A DNA stretch of 11,273 bases from Bdellovibrionaceae bacterium UBA2351 (GTDB lineage Bacteria > Bdellovibrionota > Bdellovibrionia > Bdellovibrionales > Bdellovibrionaceae), in assembly GCA_002344565.1 (NCBI GenBank), contig DDTZ01000070.1, positions 1-11,273 of the forward strand, given 5' to 3'. Below the pieces are notes generated by a model. The model did no database searches. It was not told the origin of the DNA and was given only the letters and a program-made list of their open reading frames with translations. The position numbers were made by a program, and so were the translations under genes. Below are positions 6,175 to 11,273 of this stretch, piece by piece. Each line of letters starts with the position of its first letter. The first letter of the stretch is position 1.

Positions 6175-6432
6175 ATGCAAGCGTATGATTCTCGCGGAAA
6201 TAGTGAAAGCATCCAAGGGGCAATTGATAAAATTGGCCATCAAATGGGACTAATGTATTCACGACTATCTTCAGACGGTATATCTCCTATCCCTGTGAAC
6301 TTAAACGAGGTTTTATTTAAAAATGGTAAATTTGTACTTCCAAGCGAGATTTTTATTAGTACATACAGCGGTAAAATTTGTAGATTAATGGTGAGTAATC
6401 GACAAACTCTATCTTTTGATGGCTGTAGATAA
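6175..6432 (+). CDS. Short hypothetical protein, possibly a 3' gene remnant
   Basis: From the ATG at 6175 this encodes 85 residues; a TTG at 6151 would give 93, and the frame stays open upstream to 6124, inside the 3' end of the tRNA. No start has a ribosome binding site, and there is no room for a promoter other than the tRNA's. The composition looks genuinely coding: the N-terminal half is helical (NSESIQGAIDKIGHQMGLMYSRL), and the C-terminal half is beta-rich and ends in two cysteines (GKICRLMVSNRQTLSFDGCR). A helix leading into a small Cys-closed beta domain recalls the C-terminal part of type IV pilin-like proteins, but the N-terminal prepilin signal and hydrophobic helix are absent. I suspect the 5' part was lost when the tRNA side was rearranged. 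An intact small gene is the alternative. Confidence 0.45.
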   Translation: MQAYDSRGNSESIQGAIDKIGHQMGLMYSRLSSDGISPIPVNLNEVLFKNGKFVLPSEIFISTYSGKICRLMVSNRQTLSFDGCR

Positions 6433-6452
6433 ATCCCTGGCGGATTTTCCTT
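6431..6452 (+). terminator. Weak terminator-like hairpin
   Basis: The 6-bp stem aaatcc (6431-6436) pairs with ggattt (6442-6447) across the loop ctggc, and is followed by an interrupted T-tract (tcctt). It overlaps the stop codon of the short reading frame. It could end the tRNA or short-frame transcript, but the stem is short and the U-tract imperfect. Confidence 0.35.
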
Positions 6453-6582
6453 AATGTACTAGGCCCTTAACTCTGACCATCCATAGTGAATCTGGTTAGC
6501 TTGTAAGATTATAGGCCCTTGAGGGTGAGCGTCTCAATTTGCGACATGTTTGAGATTCAAGTTTGTTTGTTTTTTAACCGAC

Positions 6583-9129
6583 ATGTTCCTTGTGAAGAAA
6601 CACATTAATTTTACAACCACTCAGTTTTTAGCTGGACTGCTCGTTATTTTAAGCTTGTCGGCGTGTATGATCCAGGAGCCAAAAATTACCGAAGGGCAGA
6701 CGACATCGCTGTCTCAAATGGCCGTTCGAATGGCGTTTAAAGACTATCCGTTAAGTGGGAATGCTGACTCGGTTTGGGCTGTTCAGCCACTTGTTGAATT
6801 GTTTGATAAAAATGGAGAACTGGTTACAACGGGTGCAGACGCTTGGGCCCCAATCACGTTATCTCTTTATTCAGGTTCCGGTGAATTGACAGGGCAGACT
6901 ATGGTTTATGCGGTTCGAGGCCGAGCCCAGTTTGTTGGTCTTAAGATTAATCTAACAGGTAACAAGACCTTAAAGGCAGAAAAAGCCGATTTATCAAGTT
7001 ATGGTGGTGCTGAAGCATTAAATGTTGTGGGCGATTCATTCACAATTAGTTCATCTTCGGCCAATAAGTTAAATTTTTCTGGAAGTGCATCCGTCCAGCC
7101 GGGAACTTGTAATCCCTTTCAGCTTTTAGTTCAAGACAGCGGTGGCAATACCGTGACCGTTTCTTCCAATCAAGGTGTTGTTTTTACTTACACCGGCAAC
7201 GCCAGAGTCTATAGCGATTCGGCATGTAGTAGTGGGGTTACAAACGCGACGATTCCGTCTGGGGCTTCCGGCCTGACTATCTACTTAAAAACCGAAGGGC
7301 ACGAGAGTTTGAAATTGTTTGCGACATCTTTTTCTGGAGCTTTAAATTCTGCTTCTTTAGATATTAAATCGGTTACACTGCCAATTACAGATTTTTTCAT
7401 TTCCCCGACGTTTTCGACAAAGTGTTTTTTATACAGTAGCGGGAGTGCGTTTTGTACAGATACAAACTTTGTAAGTTTTAGTAATAAAAAAATTCAGAAG
7501 ATGTCTTTAGGATATGATTTCAAGTGTGCTTTACTTGATGACGGCTCCGTGTGGTGTTGGGGTGATGGATCTTCTGGAAAATTGGGTAACGGAGCTGGTG
7601 TCTCGTCTGCAACGCCAGTGCAAGTCAGCAATCTCGGTGGAACAGCAACAGATATAATTTCAGGGAATCATTATTCCTGTGCTTTAGTAAATATTTCTGG
7701 ATCTGGCACTGTTAAATGCTGGGGTTACAACATCAGTAGGCAAATTGGAGACATGACAACTACAACTAGAAATTCGGCAACTCAAGTTTCACTGGGTTTG
7801 ACGGGATCTCAGTCGGTAGTCTCTATCTCCAAATCAGTTGGAAATATCGAAAAGAGTTTTGCTGTGCTTAATGATGGAACCGTCAAAGTATGGGGTGGTG
7901 GCTCGACTACGGCATTTAATCCTGCAAATCTTACCGGTGTATCGACTGCCATAGGTTTGACTGCCTACCTCGCAGGGAGCTATTACTTATACTGTATTGT
8001 AAACACTGATAAAACATCAAGTTGCTGGGGAAGTAGTAATAGCTATGGGCAGATTGGATCTGGGAATCTTACGACGGTTACATCTCCTACCTCGGTTATT
8101 GGGCTCTCCGATATTAAAACTATAGCTAGCAGCTTATATAATTCTTGCGCAATTAAAAATTCGGGAGAGCTGTTTTGTTGGGGGCTTAAAGATAACTCGT
8201 CTTATATGATAAATGAGTATGGGTATGCTTCTTCGACTTCGAAAAATCAAGTAGTCTCAACGCCGGAATTGATCAGCTGGTTACCGAAATTTTCTACACT
8301 AAAGTCATACTTTTATTTTGATAGTAGTACTTCAAAGACGAATAACTACTTTTGCGGAGTCACAGTTAGCGCTGGCACCTTTTTATGTTTTAGATGGAAC
8401 ACAGGCAGTGATCTCCCAGAGATAATATCTGAAAACAAAAGTAAGCCCTACCAAGTTTTGGTGGCTGAGTCGAATTCAAAAAAAATCATAAGTGGCGCGT
8501 GCCAAAAGATAACCTTAAAACTGTATAATAATGGTGTGGCGGCCGGGTTGGGTTATAATCTTCCTATTGATCTTGCCATTACGAATGGCTTTGGTAATTT
8601 TTATCTTGATTCAGATTGTAATCAAAGTGTAACTCAGGCGACTTTGATTTCAGGTCAGACTTATGTAGATGTTTATTTAAAGACAGACAATCCTTCTGGT
8701 GACCCAAAATATTCCTATGTTTCTCTTAGCACTAATGATTCAAGCACCGGCACAATAGGTTTAGTGATTCAGACCAATGGCTTACCTTTCGATTTGGGAG
8801 ATACACCTGAAGTGATTCACACTAGCGGAATTTGTTTCCCCTATACCTTACAGCTTGTCGATTCGATGGGCAATTACACGAAAGGAACGACATCTTCTAC
8901 AACTATTAATTTTTCAATTTCAGATGCAAGTGCTGCGAAAATATACTCCGATAGCAATTGTGCAACTGAAATTAACTCTGCGAGTATTCCAGCAGGTGCG
9001 TATTCAGGTCTTGTTTATGGAAAAATTATTGCGTCATGTGGCGGTGCAACGGTCACGGCAACAGCACCTAGTATAACCACAAGTATCCCAAAAACTTTTG
9101 GCTTTTATGAAAACTGTGGGTGCGATTAG
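6583..9129 (+). CDS. Envelope lipoprotein with a seven-bladed RCC1-like propeller and Ig-like domains
   Basis: An 848-residue lipoprotein from ATG 6583. It has a signal peptide with K5-K6, a hydrophobic core and the lipobox LSAC with C28 as the lipid site. TTG 6550 and GTG 6592 are alternative starts, none with a clear ribosome binding site. Mature domains in order are: an invasin-like Ig fold (about 38-155; ITLSLYSGSGELTGQT...GRAQFVGL); a Cys-paired Ig-like domain (about 163-263); seven RCC1-type blades (about 269-610); and two further Cys-paired Ig-like domains (about 625-730 and 732-848). The blades carry the motif C-A-L-x(2)-DG-x-V-x-C-WG, for example KCALLDDGSVWCWG and SCAIKNSGELFCWG, with GKLGNG or GQIGSG loops. 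Bacterial secreted RCC1 proteins of this type are generally binding scaffolds rather than enzymes, so a surface adhesin or recognition role is likely. The ligand is unknown. It converges with the HTTM gene, with five bases between stop codons. Confidence 0.85.
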   Translation: MFLVKKHINFTTTQFLAGLLVILSLSACMIQEPKITEGQTTSLSQMAVRMAFKDYPLSGNADSVWAVQPLVELFDKNGELVTTGADAWAPITLSLYSGSGELTGQTMVYAVRGRAQFVGLKINLTGNKTLKAEKADLSSYGGAEALNVVGDSFTISSSSANKLNFSGSASVQPGTCNPFQLLVQDSGGNTVTVSSNQGVVFTYTGNARVYSDSACSSGVTNATIPSGASGLTIYLKTEGHESLKLFATSFSGALNSASLDIKSVTLPITDFFISPTFSTKCFLYSSGSAFCTDTNFVSFSNKKIQKMSLGYDFKCALLDDGSVWCWGDGSSGKLGNGAGVSSATPVQVSNLGGTATDIISGNHYSCALVNISGSGTVKCWGYNISRQIGDMTTTTRNSATQVSLGLTGSQSVVSISKSVGNIEKSFAVLNDGTVKVWGGGSTTAFNPANLTGVSTAIGLTAYLAGSYYLYCIVNTDKTSSCWGSSNSYGQIGSGNLTTVTSPTSVIGLSDIKTIASSLYNSCAIKNSGELFCWGLKDNSSYMINEYGYASSTSKNQVVSTPELISWLPKFSTLKSYFYFDSSTSKTNNYFCGVTVSAGTFLCFRWNTGSDLPEIISENKSKPYQVLVAESNSKKIISGACQKITLKLYNNGVAAGLGYNLPIDLAITNGFGNFYLDSDCNQSVTQATLISGQTYVDVYLKTDNPSGDPKYSYVSLSTNDSSTGTIGLVIQTNGLPFDLGDTPEVIHTSGICFPYTLQLVDSMGNYTKGTTSSTTINFSISDASAAKIYSDSNCATEINSASIPAGAYSGLVYGKIIASCGGATVTATAPSITTSIPKTFGFYENCGCD

Positions 9130-9134
9130 CAATG

Positions 9135-10334
9135 CTATTTAAAATTAATCCAATGATTACGTCCCCAGATATCGTATTTTAAATTTTTGGAACAAAAGTT
9201 TTCAATATCCATGACTCGAATTGATGTGCTCGAGTTTATTTTTTTTACATCTAAAATAAAATCAATATTTTCAAATTTTGGGTTATCGGCGTTGTCCCTA
9301 CATATTTTTCTTAAGCGACTCAAATAGACAACGGGGTCGCATCTAATGCGGATAACATTTGGTATGAATAGACTTTGAACTTTGTGCTCTTCAGAGAGGT
9401 ATTTTATCGTCACCCAAGGCGTGCAATAAGTTATCGAATCGAACATATGCAAGGAGACCAACCTGGTTTCGCCGGTGATCGATTTATCGCCAGGAATAAA
9501 ACGAGGATAAAAATTAAGAGCGGAAAAGAAAAGTAAAAATAGATTTCCTGAAAAGTTCCTCAAAGATGAAAAACTATCTATTTGGACAGAGGAATTTAGA
9601 TAATCTCGAAGTGGGAAAATAGAAAGTAAGGTTATCATTAAGGCAGGATAGAAAAAACCGACCACGGTTAAAGATGCTAAGTGAAATAAAATCAAACAGG
9701 CTAAAACTAAATACTTAATCTTTTTCTGGTTGAGAAGCATCAAGGGAGCCATAACAATTTCTAAAAAAACGACAAATTGAGCTAGCGCGGGCTTCCAGTA
9801 TTCGGGTAAAATTAGAAGCTTGCCATAGATAGCATGTCCAGAAAGCCATTCTGGCGTCAATTTCAAAAATCCTGCCCAAAAATAGAATAGCACCATTAAC
9901 CTAGGCAATATTTTTAATTTATTTGGAATGAACAAAAATGCAAAAACTATAAAAAAGAACATATAGTTCTGATTCAAACGAGTACGGTAGTCTAAAAGGA
10001 TGATGGCGATTCTTAAGCTTTCTAATAAAACTGTTAAAAAATACGCCGAGTTTGTTTTCTTTTTAACGAAGAGGAAAAGATTAAAAATTGAAACAGCAGA
10101 AAGAGTTACAAATATGAACTTCCAATGCAAAGACAAAAAAATTCTTGGAAAGTCGCAAGACGAAAAGAAGGGCCAGCAGATGGCTTCTTCACTAGATGAA
10201 AGTTTGTAGTCAAATCCATAACTTAATAAATAGCACCAAAAATATAAATAGCCCAAACAGATAGCGGCACCATATAGAGACAGCGCATGGGAGCCGCGGA
10301 TTTCATTTGTCTGATTCAAAAAAAAATTTTTCAA
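9135..10334 (-). CDS. HTTM-family (gamma-carboxylase-like) multi-pass membrane protein
   Basis: A 399-residue inner-membrane protein with about seven or eight hydrophobic helices in its first 260 residues, followed by a soluble C-terminal domain of roughly 130 residues. The segment FYFWAGFLKLTPEWLSGHAI (149-169 region), the following FVVFLEIVMAPLMLL, and LFHLASLTVVGFFYPALMITLLSIF match the core pattern of HTTM domains, relatives of vitamin K-dependent gamma-glutamyl carboxylase. Bacterial members have no established reaction, and the hallmark carboxylase activity cannot be assumed. The C-terminal tail holds several cysteines (CTPW, RIRCDP, KICRDN, NFCSK) that could pair if it lies in the periplasm. 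The start is a TTG at 10334-10332 on the minus strand; the frame remains open upstream but has no ATG, and the nearby ATG is out of frame. No terminator is visible before the convergent lipoprotein gene. Confidence 0.78.
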   Translation of the reverse strand: MKNFFLNQTNEIRGSHALSLYGAAICLGYLYFWCYLLSYGFDYKLSSSEEAICWPFFSSCDFPRIFLSLHWKFIFVTLSAVSIFNLFLFVKKKTNSAYFLTVLLESLRIAIILLDYRTRLNQNYMFFFIVFAFLFIPNKLKILPRLMVLFYFWAGFLKLTPEWLSGHAIYGKLLILPEYWKPALAQFVVFLEIVMAPLMLLNQKKIKYLVLACLILFHLASLTVVGFFYPALMITLLSIFPLRDYLNSSVQIDSFSSLRNFSGNLFLLFFSALNFYPRFIPGDKSITGETRLVSLHMFDSITYCTPWVTIKYLSEEHKVQSLFIPNVIRIRCDPVVYLSRLRKICRDNADNPKFENIDFILDVKKINSSTSIRVMDIENFCSKNLKYDIWGRNHWINFK

Positions 10335-10436
10335 TAGAATAAGTCTTTCATAAGTTCTAAAGAAAGTCGAACTGGACTTAGGTGCGTTTTTTGTGTCTGC
10401 ACTTTAAAAAATACCTTTTATTCCGATAGATTAGGC

Positions 10437-11273
10437 ATGAATCTCAGAACCCCGCAGTTTTCTATAGTTGTCGCTTTGCTATGCGTTTTGTTTGAAGCGC
10501 TGTATGCAAATCCTGCAGAGGACTTCCGAGACGTAAATTTAAAAGAGTTAGAGCTGCTTGAAGCCTGCGCCTTACGAACGAACGCCAAAATTTCCTCGGG
10601 TAATAAGTTCCTGGCTATTACAAAAAACACTGAAGAGCTAGCATTATCTTTTGAAAGTTTTTATTGGCTAAAAGTAAAAATCCCGAACAACGATTTTTGG
10701 ATCCGTTCAGGTTGTTTAAATGGTCGAAAGGATCCAGACACTCCGTGCCCATTGTATAACGATCCCAAACTATTGGATCAAAGCCAGTTTTTTTTAATTG
10801 GTAACGAATTTCAAGTAGTCGAGGAACTTGATGGAAAAGTGAAATTAAAATTGAAAATAGATACCGGATACATGGGGAGTCAGTGTTTTGGGTTACCAAT
10901 GATGTATTCAGAAAAATTTAAAAAAAACTATGAGAAAGTTAATCAAAAGAGTGATCCTATCGTCGCTCAACCAGTGCAGTTTAAATCTACGAAAACTGAG
11001 TATTTTGGAATTTCATATCGCCCACAAGTTTACCATTTAGTGCACAGTGATTCGCGAGATAATTCAAATGAATTCTCAGTGGCTTCGACTACCGCTTTAG
11101 GAGTTTCCTATCATTTGGTTTTTGATACGACTGCGGTTGAATTTGAATATAACTACCGAGTCATCGGATTCAAGAATAGTGCTTTAGGAGCAAGCTCTAT
11201 TTCCCTAAGTGGTTTGTCTGGGAAATACATCAAGCCAAATCAATGGCCTACTGCGGTTGAATTTGAATATAAC
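10437..11273 (+). CDS. Secreted protein with SH3-like segments, 3' end cut by window
   Basis: An open frame of 279 codons runs from ATG 10437 to the last base without a stop, so the gene is partial. The product has a signal peptide (R4, core 8-20, likely cleavage after LYA at residue 24). Residues about 38-93 (LKELELLEACALRTNAKISSG, then WLKVKIPNNDFWIRSGCL) follow the pattern of bacterial SH3-like domains: a short strand with a polar turn, then W-x-K/V strands. Residues about 93-150 may be a second copy with paired cysteines (C93, C104, C150). From residue about 180 the sequence alternates polar and hydrophobic residues (VSYHLVFDTTAVEFEYNYRV), which fits beta strands of a barrel or sandwich. 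The octapeptide TAVEFEYN occurs at 232-239 and 272-279. The gene is divergent from the HTTM gene across about 100 bases. The family is not recognised, and no clear ribosome binding site is visible. Confidence 0.75.
   Translation, partial: MNLRTPQFSIVVALLCVLFEALYANPAEDFRDVNLKELELLEACALRTNAKISSGNKFLAITKNTEELALSFESFYWLKVKIPNNDFWIRSGCLNGRKDPDTPCPLYNDPKLLDQSQFFLIGNEFQVVEELDGKVKLKLKIDTGYMGSQCFGLPMMYSEKFKKNYEKVNQKSDPIVAQPVQFKSTKTEYFGISYRPQVYHLVHSDSRDNSNEFSVASTTALGVSYHLVFDTTAVEFEYNYRVIGFKNSALGASSISLSGLSGKYIKPNQWPTAVEFEYN
11130..11273 (+). repeat. 24-nt exact direct repeat, second copy ending at the window edge
   Basis: Bases 11130-11153 and 11250-11273 are identical (starting actgcggttg, ending gaatataac) and exactly 120 bases apart, in the same reading frame, giving TAVEFEYN twice. 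The flanking sequences are not similar. The second copy ends at the last base given, so it may be longer or may mark an assembly break. Confidence 0.85.

Noticed and set aside
8855..9076. Plus-strand frame inside the lipoprotein's last Ig-like domain
   Set aside because: Out-of-frame shadow, Gln/Arg-rich, with no start signal.
10418..10899. Two minus-strand frames opposite the SH3-like secreted protein gene
   Set aside because: The plus strand carries a 279-codon frame with a signal peptide and domain-like patterns; the minus frames are antisense shadows.

Overview
The window is ordinary bacterial chromosome, roughly low-40s % GC by eye (not computed). It suggests a Gram-negative, probably from Bdellovibrionota or a related former deltaproteobacterium. 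The reasons are two Sec/Lol-type lipoproteins, several secreted proteins of unknown family, an RCC1-propeller lipoprotein with Cys-paired Ig-like domains, an HTTM membrane protein, weak Shine-Dalgarno sequences and probable TTG starts. The taxonomic call is an inference. No rRNA, CRISPR array, phage gene or transposase is visible.

Layout, left to right. Bases 1-172 form a long inverted repeat built from degenerate 6-bp units (NNGGTT inward from the left, AACCNN on the right) around a strong rho-independent terminator. Bases 173-845 hold no gene I can support, only a 20-bp hairpin (529-581) that looks like a dispersed intergenic repeat. Bases 846-1475 encode a matrixin-type zinc metalloprotease lipoprotein. 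Bases 1606-1863 encode an unrecognised 85-residue helical protein with its own promoter-like sequence and terminator. The terminator hairpin (1900-1933) physically contains the start codon of the next gene.

The central block (1916-6007) has three closely spaced genes on the + strand: a small secreted Pro-rich protein, a 429-residue coiled coil ending in an Hsp20/alpha-crystallin-like domain, and a 788-residue Ser/Thr-kinase-fold protein that carries a cleavable signal peptide and a long helical C-terminal region. This is the most unusual part of the window: a kinase with most catalytic residues in place, apparently exported, beside a small-heat-shock-domain fusion. A tRNA-Arg(CCT) follows, then a short frame that looks like the 3' remnant of a larger, perhaps pilin-like, gene.

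The right-hand part holds an 848-residue lipoprotein (6583-9129) whose seven RCC1-type blades are flanked by Ig-like domains, probably an envelope-surface protein. It converges with an HTTM-family membrane protein on the minus strand (9135-10334). A divergent secreted protein with SH3-like segments (10437-11273) runs off the right edge. Both window edges fall on repeats: an inverted repeat at the left, and a 24-nt exact direct repeat ending at the last base at the right. The window may therefore be a contig broken at repeats.

Most of the products are predicted to act in or on the envelope (protease, secreted protein, exported kinase, two lipoproteins, HTTM protein, secreted partial protein). 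No established pathway links them, and any functional coupling in the central block is a hypothesis based on gene spacing.
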